Positions 36,456 to 46,004 of a stretch of 64,000 nucleotides of DNA are shown here, one piece after another. The stretch lies in contig CAJXGN010000003.1 of NCBI GenBank assembly GCA_913053875.1, positions 124,001 to 188,000 on the forward strand, written 5' to 3'. Source of the stretch: an uncultured Agromyces sp. (GTDB lineage: Bacteria > Actinomycetota > Actinomycetes > Actinomycetales > Microbacteriaceae). Position 1 is the stretch's first letter. The number at the start of each line of letters is the position of its first letter. The notes beneath the pieces were generated by a model. That model did not search any database. It saw only the letters and a list, made by a program, of their open reading frames with translations, and was not told where the DNA came from. The position numbers and the translations under genes are program-made.

Positions 36456-37847
36456 ATGACGCTCACCGAACCCCGCACCCCCGAGGCATCCGCCACACCC
36501 GCCACCGGCGGACCCGGCCTGCCGCAGGAGCGGCGACTCGTCACCCCGATCCCCGGGCCCCGCTCGGCCGAGCTGCTCGCGCGCAAGGCCGAGGCGGTCG
36601 CCCGCGGCGTCGGCCACGCGGCCCCCGTGCACGTGGTCGCGGCGGGCGGCGGCGTCATCGTCGACGCCGACGGCAACTCGCTGATCGACCTCGGCTCGGG
36701 CATCGCCGTGACGAGCGCCGGCAACAGCAACCCGCGCGTGGTCGACGCGGTCTCGCGCCAGCTCGACGCGTTCACCCACACCTGCTTCACGATCGCCCCC
36801 TACGACGGCTACGTGTCGGTCGCCGAGGCGCTCAACCGCCTCACCCCGGGCGACCACCCCAAGCGCAGCGCCCTGTTCAACTCGGGCGCCGAGGCGGTCG
36901 AGAACGCAGTGAAGATCGCCCGCCGGGCCACCCGGAAACAGGCGGTCGTCGCGTTCGACCACGCCTACCATGGCCGCACGAACCTCACCATGGGCCTCAC
37001 GGCCAAGAACATCCCCTACAAGCACGGCTTCGGCCCGTTCGCCCCCGAGGTCTACCGGGCACCGCTGTCGTACCCGTTCCGCGACGGCGGGCTGAGCGGG
37101 GCGGATGCCGCTGCCCGAGCCATCCTCCAGATCGAGAAGCAGATCGGGGCCGAGAACCTCGCCGCGCTCATCATCGAGCCGATCCAGGGCGAGGGCGGGT
37201 TCATCGTGCCCGCCGAGGGCTTCCTGCCGGCGCTCGCCGAGTGGGCGCGCGCCAACGACGTCGTGTTCATCGCCGACGAGGTGCAGACCGGCTTCGGCCG
37301 CACCGGAGCGATGTTCGCGATGGAGCACGAGGGCGTCGTGCCCGATCTGGTCGTCACGGCCAAGGGCATCGCGGGCGGCCTGCCCCTTGCCGCGGTCACG
37401 GGCCGCGCCGAGATCATGGACGCGTCCGACCCGGGCGGCCTCGGCGGCACCTACGGCGGCAATCCGCTCGCGTGCGCGGCGGCGCTCGCCGCGATCGATG
37501 CGTACGAGCAGGACGGCCTGGTCGAGCGTGCCGGTGCGATCGGCGAGCGGCTGCTCGGCCGCCTCGGCGAGGTGCAGGCCTCCGACCCCCGCATCGGCGA
37601 CGTGCGCGGCCGCGGCGCGATGGTCGCGATGGAACTCGTCGACCCGGTGACGGGCGATCCGGATGCCGCCCTGACGGCGGCCGTGGCCGCCCACGCCATC
37701 GCCCACGGCGTCGTCGTGCTCACCTGCGGCACGTACGGCAACGTCATCCGCTTCCTGCCGCCGCTCACGATCTCCGACGAGCTGCTGCTCGAGGGCCTCG
37801 GAGTGGTCGCCGACGGACTCGCCGCATCGATGGAGGCACGCGCATGA
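36456..37847 (+). CDS. gabT: 4-Aminobutyrate aminotransferase
   Basis: 463 residues, class III PLP aminotransferase. Cofactor contacts are visible as NSGAEAVENAVK, the Asp in FIADEVQTGFGRTG, and the Schiff-base Lys in VVTAKGIAGGLP. It converts 4-aminobutyrate and 2-oxoglutarate to succinate semialdehyde and glutamate. ATG 36456 has AAGGAG seven bases upstream. It is coupled to gabD by an ATGA overlap, and the product of the PatD-like enzyme at 3.2-4.7 kb is its substrate. Confidence 0.92.
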   Translation: MTLTEPRTPEASATPATGGPGLPQERRLVTPIPGPRSAELLARKAEAVARGVGHAAPVHVVAAGGGVIVDADGNSLIDLGSGIAVTSAGNSNPRVVDAVSRQLDAFTHTCFTIAPYDGYVSVAEALNRLTPGDHPKRSALFNSGAEAVENAVKIARRATRKQAVVAFDHAYHGRTNLTMGLTAKNIPYKHGFGPFAPEVYRAPLSYPFRDGGLSGADAAARAILQIEKQIGAENLAALIIEPIQGEGGFIVPAEGFLPALAEWARANDVVFIADEVQTGFGRTGAMFAMEHEGVVPDLVVTAKGIAGGLPLAAVTGRAEIMDASDPGGLGGTYGGNPLACAAALAAIDAYEQDGLVERAGAIGERLLGRLGEVQASDPRIGDVRGRGAMVAMELVDPVTGDPDAALTAAVAAHAIAHGVVVLTCGTYGNVIRFLPPLTISDELLLEGLGVVADGLAASMEARA

Positions 37848-39340
37848 GCATCACGGACAGCACCTCGGCCACGACCGGCACCGCCGCCCGCGAGGCCGCG
37901 CTGCTCGCCGGCATCCCGACGCAGCTCTCGATCGGCGGCGAGTGGGTCGACGCGGCCGACGGCGCCACCCTGCCCGTGCACGACCCGTCGACCGGTGAGG
38001 TGCTCGTGCGCATCGCCGACGCGGGCGTCGACGACGGCGCGCGGGCGCTCGACGCGGCCGTCGCGGCGCAGGACTCGTGGGCGGCGACCCCGCCCAGGCA
38101 GCGCGCCGAGATCCTCCGCCGCGCGTTCGACCTGCTGCAGGAGCGCGCCGACGACTTCGCGCTGCTCATGACGCTCGAGATGGGCAAGCCGCTCGCCGAG
38201 GCGCGCGGCGAGGTCACCTACGGCGGCGAGTTCCTCCGTTGGTTCGGCGAGGAGGCCGTGCGCATCCACGGTCGCTACGGCCTGAACCCCGAGGGCACCG
38301 GGCACATGGTGGTGTCGCAGCGACCGGTCGGCCCGTGCTTCCTCATCACGCCGTGGAACTTCCCGCTCGCGATGGCGACGCGCAAGATCGCTCCCGCGCT
38401 CGCCGCCGGGTGCACGGTGGTCGTGAAGCCCGCCGCGCTCACCCCGCTCACGACGCTCGCGTTCGTGGCGCTGCTCGAGGAGGCCGGGCTGCCCGGCGGC
38501 GTGGTCAACGTCATCACGACCTCCCACTCGTCGCAGGTGTCGTCGCCGATCATCGCCGACCCGCGGCTGCGGAAGCTCTCGTTCACCGGGTCCACCCCGG
38601 TCGGGCAGGCGCTCCTGCGCGAGGCCGCGAACGGCGTGCTGCGCGTGTCGATGGAACTCGGCGGCAACGCGCCGTTCGTGGTGTTCGAGGACGCCGACCT
38701 CGAGAAGGTCGTCGACGGCGCGATGCTCGCGAAGTTCCGCAATATCGGCCAGGCGTGCACCGCGGCGAACCGGTTCATCGTGCACGAGTCGGTCGCCGAC
38801 GAGTTCGCGACCCGGGTCGCCGAGCGCGTGCGCGCGATGCGCGTGGGCCGCGGCACCGAGGAGGGGGTGCAGATCGGACCGCTCATCGACGACCGGGCGG
38901 TCGCCACGACGACCGAGCTCGTGGCCGACGCGGTCGGGCGCGGGGCGACGGTGCTCGCCGGCGGCGAGGCATCCGATGGCCCCGGCTCGTTCTTCGCCCC
39001 CACGGTGCTGTCGGGGGTCGCGGCCGGTTCGCGCCTGCTCGCCGAGGAGATCTTCGGGCCGGTGCTCGGCATCACCACGTTCGCCGACGAGGACGAGGCG
39101 GTGCGGCTCGCGAACGCGACCGAGTACGGCCTGGTCTCGTACGTGTTCACGCAGGACCTCGCGCGCGGGCACCGCATGATCGACCGGCTCGACACCGGCA
39201 TGATGGGCCTGAACGCGGGCGTCGTGTCGAATGCGGCGGCGCCGTTCGGCGGCGTGAAGCAGTCGGGCCTCGGCCGCGAGGGCGGGTTCGAGGGCATCCA
39301 CGAGTACCTCTCCACGAAGTACACCCTCGTACCCGCCTGA
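37844..39340 (+). CDS. gabD: Succinate-semialdehyde dehydrogenase (NADP+)
   Basis: 498 residues. Catalytic Cys in FRNIGQACTAANR, Glu in VSMELGGNAPF, cofactor loop SFTGSTPVGQ, and the GabD-typical end GLGREGGFEGIHEYLSTKY. It oxidises succinate semialdehyde to succinate for the TCA cycle. Starts within the gabT stop (ATGA). An N-terminal extension of about 25 residues precedes the family start. Confidence 0.92.
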   Translation: MSITDSTSATTGTAAREAALLAGIPTQLSIGGEWVDAADGATLPVHDPSTGEVLVRIADAGVDDGARALDAAVAAQDSWAATPPRQRAEILRRAFDLLQERADDFALLMTLEMGKPLAEARGEVTYGGEFLRWFGEEAVRIHGRYGLNPEGTGHMVVSQRPVGPCFLITPWNFPLAMATRKIAPALAAGCTVVVKPAALTPLTTLAFVALLEEAGLPGGVVNVITTSHSSQVSSPIIADPRLRKLSFTGSTPVGQALLREAANGVLRVSMELGGNAPFVVFEDADLEKVVDGAMLAKFRNIGQACTAANRFIVHESVADEFATRVAERVRAMRVGRGTEEGVQIGPLIDDRAVATTTELVADAVGRGATVLAGGEASDGPGSFFAPTVLSGVAAGSRLLAEEIFGPVLGITTFADEDEAVRLANATEYGLVSYVFTQDLARGHRMIDRLDTGMMGLNAGVVSNAAAPFGGVKQSGLGREGGFEGIHEYLSTKYTLVPA

Positions 39341-39356
39341 CCCCGCCCCTCGTTTC

Positions 39357-39416
39357 CGAGACCCGTCGATTTCCTGCGTTCCCAGCGCTGGGAACGCAGT
39401 TTTTCGACGGGTCTCG
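39357..39416. repeat. 60-bp double-palindrome element, copy 1
   Basis: Outer arms CGAGACCCGTCGA (39357-39369) and TCGACGGGTCTCG (39404-39416) are perfectly complementary. Inside lies a perfect 26-bp palindrome (39374-39399) centred on AGCGCT. The unit would fold as one long hairpin. Confidence 0.85.
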
Positions 39417-39429
39417 CGCGCGCCGCCTT

Positions 39430-39489
39430 CGAGACCCGTCAGAAACCTGCGTTCTGGGCTGGGAGAGCGCAGGAAATTGACGGGTCTCG
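39430..39489. repeat. 60-bp double-palindrome element, copy 2
   Basis: Also exactly 60 bp, with arms CGAGACCCGTCA (39430-39441) and TGACGGGTCTCG (39478-39489) and an imperfect inner stem CCTGCG (39446-39451)/CGCAGG (39468-39473). Same outer arms as copy 1, 13 bp after it, with a diverged core. Confidence 0.85.
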
Positions 39490-39518
39490 GATTCGCCGGC
39501 GCGCGACGGATGCGCCCG

Positions 39519-39524
39519 TAGACT
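39519..39524 (+). promoter_or_regulatory. -10 element of the hadA-hadB-murB operon (leaderless)
   Basis: TAGACT, six bases before GTG 39531. Confidence 0.55.
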
Positions 39525-39530
39525 GGCCCG

Positions 39531-39980
39531 GTGCCAGTGAACCCCGAGCTGATGGGCCGCCAGTTCGCGCCCACCGAGCCATACCTCGTCGGTCGCGAGA
39601 AGGTGCGCGAGTTCGCGCGTGCCGTGTTCGCGACGAGTCCGATCCACTTCGACCCCGAGGCCGCGCGCGCGGCAGGCCACGCCGACGTGGTCGCCCCGCC
39701 GACCTTCCCCGTGGTCGTGCAGGAGCACACGCTCGCGCAGCTGCTCGCCGAGCCCGACGCGGGCATCGACTTCAGCCGCGTCGTGCACGGCGACCAGCGC
39801 TTCAGCTATTCGCGCGCGGTCGTCGCGGGCGACGAGCTCACCGCGACCCTGGCCGTCACGAGCGTGAAGACGCTCGGCGGCAACGCGATGGTCACGGCCG
39901 AGTCGACGATGACGGATGCCTCCGGAGACCACGTCGTCACGGCGATCTCCACGCTCGTGGTGCGGGGGGACGACGCATGA
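39531..39980 (+). CDS. hadA: MaoC/hot-dog dehydratase-like subunit (HadA-like)
   Basis: 149 residues, single hot-dog fold of the FAS1-like dehydratase type (GREKVREFARAVFATSPIHF, APPTFPVVV, VHGDQRFSYSRAVVAGDEL). It lacks the hydratase catalytic motif, as HadA does, and pairs with HadB, the next gene, which overlaps it by 4 bp (ATGA). In mycobacteria the pair dehydrates 3-hydroxyacyl-ACP; this organism probably has no mycolic acids, so the acyl substrate is uncertain. GTG 39531 is leaderless. Confidence 0.82.
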   Translation: MPVNPELMGRQFAPTEPYLVGREKVREFARAVFATSPIHFDPEAARAAGHADVVAPPTFPVVVQEHTLAQLLAEPDAGIDFSRVVHGDQRFSYSRAVVAGDELTATLAVTSVKTLGGNAMVTAESTMTDASGDHVVTAISTLVVRGDDA

Positions 39981-40435
39981 CCGCAGCATCCGCCGCCACG
40001 CCCTTCGACGGCGCCGCCCCCGACCTCGCGGCGCTCGCCGTGGGCGACGTCGTCGCCGAGCGCACCGTCGCACTCACGCGCGACTCGCTCGTGCGCTACG
40101 CCGGGGCATCCGGCGACTTCAACCCGATCCACTACCGCGACGATGTGGCCGCATCGGTCGGCCTGCCCGGCGTGCTCGCGCACGGCATGCTCACCATGGG
40201 CATCGCGGTGCAGCCGGTCGTCGACTGGGTGGGCGACCCCGCCCGCGTGGCCGACTACCAGGTGCGCTTCACGCGCCCGGTCGTGGTCGACCCTGCCGAC
40301 GGTGCCGAGCTGACGATCGTCGCGAAGGTCGGCCAGGTCGACGCCGAGGCCGGTACCGCGCGCATCGACCTCACGGTGAGCGCCGCCGGGGCGACCGTGC
40401 TCGGCAAGGCCCAGGTGCAGGTGCGTCTGGCGTGA
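39977..40435 (+). CDS. hadB: MaoC-type (3R)-hydroxyacyl dehydratase catalytic subunit (HadB-like)
   Basis: 152 residues. The hydratase-2 motif is complete: YAGASGDFNPIHYRDDVAAS, with catalytic Asp and His, then GVLAHGMLTMG. Partner of the preceding HadA-like subunit, with which it overlaps, and itself overlapping murB by 4 bp (GTGA). The coupling of fatty-acid and cell-wall genes is common in Actinobacteria. Confidence 0.85.
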   Translation: MTAASAATPFDGAAPDLAALAVGDVVAERTVALTRDSLVRYAGASGDFNPIHYRDDVAASVGLPGVLAHGMLTMGIAVQPVVDWVGDPARVADYQVRFTRPVVVDPADGAELTIVAKVGQVDAEAGTARIDLTVSAAGATVLGKAQVQVRLA

Positions 40436-41628
40436 CCGAGGCCGCGCCCCTCGCCGAGCTGACCACCCTGCGCGTCGGCGGCCTCGCCGCCCGCATGGTC
40501 ACCGCGACCACCGAGGACGAGCTCGTCGCGCTCGCCCGCGAGACGTGGGAGGCCGGCGGGCCGTGGCTCGCGCTCGGCGGCGGGTCGAACCTGCTCGTCG
40601 GCGACGAGGGCGTGCCGGGCACGGTGATCCGCATCGCGACGACCGGCATCGCGACCCGCACGGGCGACGACCCGCACACCGTGCGGCTGCGCGTGCAGGC
40701 GGGGGAGCGCTGGGACGACCTGGTCGCGTACGCCGTCTCGCGCGGCTGGTCGGGCATCGAGGCGCTCTCGGGCATTCCGGGCAGCGTCGGCGCGGCGCCC
40801 GTGCAGAACATCGGCGCCTACGGGCAGGAGCTCGACGCCGTGCTCGTCGCGATCGACTTCCTCGCGGAGGATGCGACCGAACCCCGCCGCATGACCGCCG
40901 CCGAGCTCGAGCTCGGCTACCGCACGTCGGTGCTGAAGCAGGGGCTGCGCGGCATCGTCCTGGCGGTCGAGCTCGAACTGCACGACACCTCGCCCGAGCG
41001 CGACGTGCTGGGCGGCGCGCTCGGCCAGCCGATCGCCTACCCGCAGCTCGCGAAGGCGCTGGGCGTGCAGCTCGGCGACCGCGTGCCGGTCGAGCAGGCC
41101 CGGGCCGCAGTGCTCGGGCTGCGCGCCTCGAAGGGCATGGTGCTCGACCCCGACGACCACGACACGTGGAGCGCCGGATCGTTCTTCACCAACCCGATCG
41201 TGTCCGAGCACGTGGCGCGCACGATGCCGTCCGACGCCCCGCGCTGGTACGTCGAGCCGGAGGCGCCGCCCGAGGTCGTGCCGCTCACGGCACTCGACGC
41301 GAGCCCGCTCGAGCAGTTCCTCGCGCACCAGGCCGAGGCCGAGGCATCCGATGCCGCACCCGAGACCGAGACGACGGGCGTCGACGACGACGTGCACGTG
41401 AAGCTCTCGGCGGCGTGGCTGATCGAGCACAGCGGCATCCACCGCGGCTTCGCCCTGCCGGGCTCGCGAGCGGCCGTGTCGAGCAAGCACACCCTCGCCC
41501 TGACCAACCGCGGCGGGGCGAGCGCCGACGAGCTCGTGCAGCTCGCGCGCTTCGTGCGCAGCCGCGTGCAGTCGGAGTTCGGCATCGTGCTCGAGCCCGA
41601 GCCGGTGCTGGTCGGCACGGAGCTCTGA
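40432..41628 (+). CDS. murB: UDP-N-acetylenolpyruvoylglucosamine reductase (MurB)
   Basis: 398 residues, type I MurB. FAD-binding segments LGGGSNLLVGDEG and SGIPGSVGAAPVQNIGAYGQ; catalytic Ser in SAGSFFTNP; the last domain has AAWLIEHSGIHRGF. It reduces the enolpyruvyl group to lactyl in UDP-MurNAc synthesis with NADPH. Longer than E. coli MurB because of an acidic insert (about 295-320, EAEASDAAPETETTG). GTG start lies in the hadB stop. Confidence 0.93.
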   Translation: MTEAAPLAELTTLRVGGLAARMVTATTEDELVALARETWEAGGPWLALGGGSNLLVGDEGVPGTVIRIATTGIATRTGDDPHTVRLRVQAGERWDDLVAYAVSRGWSGIEALSGIPGSVGAAPVQNIGAYGQELDAVLVAIDFLAEDATEPRRMTAAELELGYRTSVLKQGLRGIVLAVELELHDTSPERDVLGGALGQPIAYPQLAKALGVQLGDRVPVEQARAAVLGLRASKGMVLDPDDHDTWSAGSFFTNPIVSEHVARTMPSDAPRWYVEPEAPPEVVPLTALDASPLEQFLAHQAEAEASDAAPETETTGVDDDVHVKLSAAWLIEHSGIHRGFALPGSRAAVSSKHTLALTNRGGASADELVQLARFVRSRVQSEFGIVLEPEPVLVGTEL

Positions 41629-41706
41629 GCGCCGCGACCGGGCGCCGGACAATGAGAACGGCTCGAATTCGTCGGGTCCGGTAACGTCCCGGTCACACGA
41701 CGCCGG

Positions 41707-41712
41707 TAGCGT
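41707..41712 (+). promoter_or_regulatory. -10 element of ppc (leaderless)
   Basis: TAGCGT, seven bases before GTG 41720. Confidence 0.5.
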
Positions 41713-41719
41713 CGATCGG

Positions 41720-44374
41720 GTGAGCACCATCGACACAGACACCCAGCTGTCCGGCCGAGCCGCGGCGACCGAGTCGGTCGACCGCCCGTTGCGCGCCGAC
41801 GTGCGCGTACTCGGCGAGTTGCTCGGCCGCGTGCTGCGCGAGGCGGGCGGAGACGAGCTCCTGGCCGACGTCGAGCACCTGCGCGGCCTCGTGATCCGCG
41901 CCTACGACGGCGACACGGCCGCGCTCGAGGAGGCCGAGGCGTTCGTGGACGGCCTCGAGACGCAGCGCGCCGAGCAGGTCGCCCGCGCGTTCACCGTCTA
42001 CTTCCACCTCGTGAACCTCGCCGAGGAGCACCACCGCGTGCGCGTGCTGCGCGAGCGCGGGGCGAGCGGGTCGGATGCCCCGGCCGACTCGATCCCGGGG
42101 GCACTCGCGCTGCTGGCCGACGAAGTCGGCGCCGACGAGGCGAACCGGCGCCTGCGCGAGCTGCGCTTCCACCCGGTCTTCACCGCGCACCCGACCGAGG
42201 CCCGCCGACGTGCGGTGGCCTCGGGCATCCGTCGCGTCGCCGACCAGCTCTCGACGCTGCACCTCGCCGTCGACGGCACCCCGGCCTACGCCGAAGCCGA
42301 GCGGCGGATGCTGGAGGAGATCGACATCCTCTGGCGCACCTCCCCGCTGCGCACGACCCGGCCCACCCCGCTCGACGAGGTGCGCACGGTCATGAACGTG
42401 TTCGACCAGACGCTCTTCGAGGCCGTGCCGCGCGTGTACCGGCTGCTCGACGACGCGCTGCTCGGGGCGGACGCGGGCGCGCGGCCCGCCGAGGCGACGC
42501 CGTTCCTGCGGCTCGGCACGTGGATCGCGGGCGACCGCGACGGCAACCCGTTCGTGACCGCCTCCACCACGAAGGCGGCTGCGGCGATCGCCTCGGAGCA
42601 CGTGCTGCTCGGCCTCGAGCGTGCCGCGACCCGCATCGGCAAGGCGCTCACGCTCGACACCGGCGACACCCCGCCCGACGCGGCGCTCGCCGAGCTCGCC
42701 CGGCGCCAGCAGTCGCTCGCCGAGGAGCAGTCCACCCGCATCGGCACGCGCGCACCCAACGAGCCGCACCGCAAGGCGCTGCTGGTCGTGGCCGAGCGCA
42801 TCGCCGGCACCCGCCTGCGCAACGCCGACCTCGCCTACGCCGGCCCCGAGGAGCTGCTCGCCGACCTGCGCGTCATCCAGGGCTCGCTGGTCGCCGCCGG
42901 CGCGGCGCGCAGCGCGAACGGCGAGTTGCAGCACCTGATCTGGCAGGTCCAGACGTTCGGGTTCCACCTCGCCGAACTCGAGGTGCGACAGCACTCGAAG
43001 GTGCACCGCGACGCGCTCGCCGACGTGCGCTCGGGCGGCGAGCAGGCCGAGATGACGGTCGAGGTGCTGCAGGTGTACCGCACGATCGCGTCGCTGCAGC
43101 GGCGGTACGGCGTGAACGCGGCCCGCCGGTACATCGTCTCGTTCACCCAGTCGGCCGACGACATCGCGAACGTGTTCGCGCTCGCCGAAGCGGCGCTCGG
43201 GCCCGACGAGCAGCCGGTGATCGACGCGATCCCGCTGTTCGAGACCTTCGCCGACCTCGACGCGTCGACCGACATCCTCGACGCGATGATCGAGATCCCG
43301 CAGGTGCGGGCGCGGCTCGAGCAGACCGGGCGGCAGCTCGAGGTCATGCTCGGCTACTCCGACTCGTCGAAGGACGTCGGGCCTGTCTCGGCGACCCTCG
43401 CGCTGCACGACGCGCAGGCGCGCATCGCCGCGTGGGCCGAGCGCAACGACATCGAGCTCACCCTCTTCCACGGCCGCGGCGGCGCGCTCGGCCGCGGCGG
43501 CGGGCCGGCGAACGAGGCCGTGCTCGCGCAGCCCGCGGGCTCGGTCGACGGGCGCTTCAAGATCACCGAGCAGGGCGAGGTCATCTTCGCCCACTACGGC
43601 GACCCGACCATCGCGGTGCGGCACGTCGAGCAGATGGCCGCGGCCACCCTGCTCGCGTCGAGCCCGGCGAACGAGCGCACGAACTCGGCGGCGAAGGCCG
43701 ACTTCGCGGGCCTCGCGGCCGACCTCGACCGGGTGTCGCGGAAGCGCTTCTTCGACCTGGTCAAGGCCGATGGCTTCGCGCCGTGGTTCGCGCAGGTCAC
43801 GCCGATGGAGGAGGTCGGGCTGCTGGCGCTCGGATCGCGGCCCGCTCGGCGCGGCCTCTCGGTCGAGTCGCTGGAGGACCTGCGGGCCATTCCGTGGGTG
43901 TTCTCGTGGACGCAGGCGCGCATCAACCTCACCGGCTGGTTCGGGCTCGGCTCGGCGCTCGCCGCGATCGACGACGACGCCGTGCTGCGCGACGCGTTCG
44001 CGCGCTGGCCGCTGTTCCGCTCGATGATCACGAACGTCGAGATGTCGCTCGCGAAGACCGATCGCCGCCTGGCCGAGCGCTACCTGGCCCTCGGCGAGCG
44101 CGACGACCTCGCCGCGCTCGTGCTCGACGAGATGGACCTCACGCGCGAGCAGGTGCTGCGCGCGAGCGGCAACGAGGTGCTGCTCGAGGGTCGCCCGGTG
44201 CTCGGCCGCGCCGTGCGCCTGCGCAGCCCCTACGTCGACGCGCTCTCACTGCTGCAGCTGCGCGCCCTGCGCGCGGTGCGCGAGCAGGAGGAGCGCGACC
44301 CGACCGACGAGCACCACCGCCTGCTGCTGCTCGCCGTCAACGGAATCGCGGCGGGCCTGCAGAACACGGGCTGA
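41720..44374 (+). CDS. ppc: Phosphoenolpyruvate carboxylase
   Basis: 884 residues. Essential motifs all visible: catalytic His in VFTAHPTEARRR, GDRDGNPFVT, the Lys loop SDSSKDVGP, the Gly-rich loop FHGRGGALGRGGGP, and the C-terminal QNTG. It carboxylates phosphoenolpyruvate to oxaloacetate, refilling the TCA cycle, which fits the neighbourhood's flow of amines into succinate. GTG 41720 is leaderless and follows murB by 91 bp. Confidence 0.95.
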   Translation: MSTIDTDTQLSGRAAATESVDRPLRADVRVLGELLGRVLREAGGDELLADVEHLRGLVIRAYDGDTAALEEAEAFVDGLETQRAEQVARAFTVYFHLVNLAEEHHRVRVLRERGASGSDAPADSIPGALALLADEVGADEANRRLRELRFHPVFTAHPTEARRRAVASGIRRVADQLSTLHLAVDGTPAYAEAERRMLEEIDILWRTSPLRTTRPTPLDEVRTVMNVFDQTLFEAVPRVYRLLDDALLGADAGARPAEATPFLRLGTWIAGDRDGNPFVTASTTKAAAAIASEHVLLGLERAATRIGKALTLDTGDTPPDAALAELARRQQSLAEEQSTRIGTRAPNEPHRKALLVVAERIAGTRLRNADLAYAGPEELLADLRVIQGSLVAAGAARSANGELQHLIWQVQTFGFHLAELEVRQHSKVHRDALADVRSGGEQAEMTVEVLQVYRTIASLQRRYGVNAARRYIVSFTQSADDIANVFALAEAALGPDEQPVIDAIPLFETFADLDASTDILDAMIEIPQVRARLEQTGRQLEVMLGYSDSSKDVGPVSATLALHDAQARIAAWAERNDIELTLFHGRGGALGRGGGPANEAVLAQPAGSVDGRFKITEQGEVIFAHYGDPTIAVRHVEQMAAATLLASSPANERTNSAAKADFAGLAADLDRVSRKRFFDLVKADGFAPWFAQVTPMEEVGLLALGSRPARRGLSVESLEDLRAIPWVFSWTQARINLTGWFGLGSALAAIDDDAVLRDAFARWPLFRSMITNVEMSLAKTDRRLAERYLALGERDDLAALVLDEMDLTREQVLRASGNEVLLEGRPVLGRAVRLRSPYVDALSLLQLRALRAVREQEERDPTDEHHRLLLLAVNGIAAGLQNTG

Positions 44375-44473
44375 CACCGGCTGGGCGGATGCCCCTGGGT
44401 CGGCCTCCGGTCGCAGGCGGACGCGGGTGTGGACAGCCCGACACATGTCCCCCGAATGGGGGAGGATAGCCGG

Positions 44474-45913
44474 GTGCCCGTGACCCTGCGCCTGTCCCTC
44501 GTCCGCTCGCCGATGGTCTGGTTCGGGGCCGCGATGCTCGGCTTCATCCTGGGCGTGCTCGTGCCCGGCAACCCGTTCGTCGTGGTGCCGCTCATCGCCC
44601 TCGCCGTGCTCGTCGCGGCCATGGTCGTGGTGCGCCTGCTGTTCCCGCCGGTCGTCGTCGACCTCGAGCAGCGCACGGTGCGACTGGGCGGTGCGGATGC
44701 CTCGATCGCCACGATCGACCGCGTGAGCCGCCGTGCGGAGCTCTCGTCCGGCGCCGCCTACCTCACGTATCGCCTCCACTCGTCCGACGGGCCGTCCGCC
44801 CGGGTGCTCGTCGCGGGCCGCCCGGTGCGCGGCCTCGACGAGGCGGGCATCCGCGCGCTGCGCGAAGTCATCGCGCTCGCGCCGATCACGGTGCCCGAGG
44901 ACGCGGAGCTCACCGACCGGCAGGCCGCGATCGCGGCGAACCTGCAGGGCGATCGCGGCGCGCACGCCGTCGGACGCGAGCTGCTCCTCGCCGAGCTGGA
45001 CGAGCTCCTGGCCGGGAGGTCGCAGCCCGACGGCGAGCAGCTTGACGCCGACCGGCCCGACGCCGACCAGCCGGGCGCCGACCAGCCGGCGGCCCCGGCC
45101 GCCGCCGCGCCGCCGGTCGTCTCCGTACCGCTCGCCCCGCCGGTGCCGCCGGCCGCGGCCGTCGACGCGGTCACCGAGCCCGGGCCGATCCCGGAGCCCG
45201 GGCGACCCGCGCCGGCCACGACCGACGACGCCGCGACACCCCGCGCCGAACTGTCCCCCGAAGCCGAGGCGCTCGTCGACGCGCTCGACGCGGACGAGGC
45301 GGACGCGCGCGCCGCGATCGCGGCCCTCCCGATCGGGCCGACCGTCGCGTCTTACGTCGGCATCCTCGCCATCGTGCTGGGCGTGCTCGCCTTCGCCGGC
45401 GCCATCATCGCGGGCGTGGTCGTCGAGACCACGACGGGCAACCGCACCCAGGGCGACGCGCACGCCGCGATCGTGGGGTGGGTCTTCGGCGGTATCGCCG
45501 CGGGGATCGCCGGTGCGGTCTGCTGGAGCATCGGCGCCGACGCGCGCACCGTGCAGCGCCGTCGCGCCGCCGTCGCGTGGCTCGAGGCGGCCGATGCCGA
45601 CCGCCGCGAGCGCGGCCTCGCGCAGTCGTTCTGGCCCGCCGAGGGCGACGCGGCGAACCGCATGCTCACCATCGCCTGGTTCACCGGGCTCGTGGTGGCG
45701 CTGGCGGGTGCGCTCGCGCTCGTCGTCCTCCTCATCGAGGGGCAGTTCGTCGGCATCGCGGTCGCCGCGTTCGTGGTCGCAGCGGTGAGCGGGGTGCTGG
45801 GCGTCCGTGGCTGGATCATCGCGCGACGGCGCAGGTCCGCCGCATCCGCCCGCCTCGCCGTGCTCATCGACCGACGGATCGAGCTCGAGCAGTCGGTGTT
45901 CGCGCCGGAGTGA
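44474..45913 (+). CDS. Membrane protein of unknown function with Pro/Ala-rich linker
   Basis: 479 residues. Two membrane segments near the N-terminus (about 14-55), a domain that resembles a bacterial PH-type fold (LEQRTVRLGG, IDRVSRRAEL), a long acidic Pro/Ala/Asp-rich linker (about 185-275, with ADQPGADQPA repeats), then four membrane segments. GTG 44474 has GGGGGAGG at 44458-44465; ATG 44456 is an alternative. No family assigned. Confidence 0.6.
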   Translation: MPVTLRLSLVRSPMVWFGAAMLGFILGVLVPGNPFVVVPLIALAVLVAAMVVVRLLFPPVVVDLEQRTVRLGGADASIATIDRVSRRAELSSGAAYLTYRLHSSDGPSARVLVAGRPVRGLDEAGIRALREVIALAPITVPEDAELTDRQAAIAANLQGDRGAHAVGRELLLAELDELLAGRSQPDGEQLDADRPDADQPGADQPAAPAAAAPPVVSVPLAPPVPPAAAVDAVTEPGPIPEPGRPAPATTDDAATPRAELSPEAEALVDALDADEADARAAIAALPIGPTVASYVGILAIVLGVLAFAGAIIAGVVVETTTGNRTQGDAHAAIVGWVFGGIAAGIAGAVCWSIGADARTVQRRRAAVAWLEAADADRRERGLAQSFWPAEGDAANRMLTIAWFTGLVVALAGALALVVLLIEGQFVGIAVAAFVVAAVSGVLGVRGWIIARRRRSAASARLAVLIDRRIELEQSVFAPE

Positions 45914-46004
45914 CGCGGCCTTGCGGACGCCTAGGTGTCGGTGGTGCGGCGTACCGTCGCGCCCGGCGGTGACGGCAGCGGGCAATCGCCGCTTGCGCAG
46001 CCGT

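Noticed and set aside
39357-39489. The two 60-bp hairpins as ordinary Rho-independent terminators of gabD
   Set aside because: Neither is followed by a T tract on either strand, two copies with conserved arms would be redundant, and the arms are conserved better than the cores.
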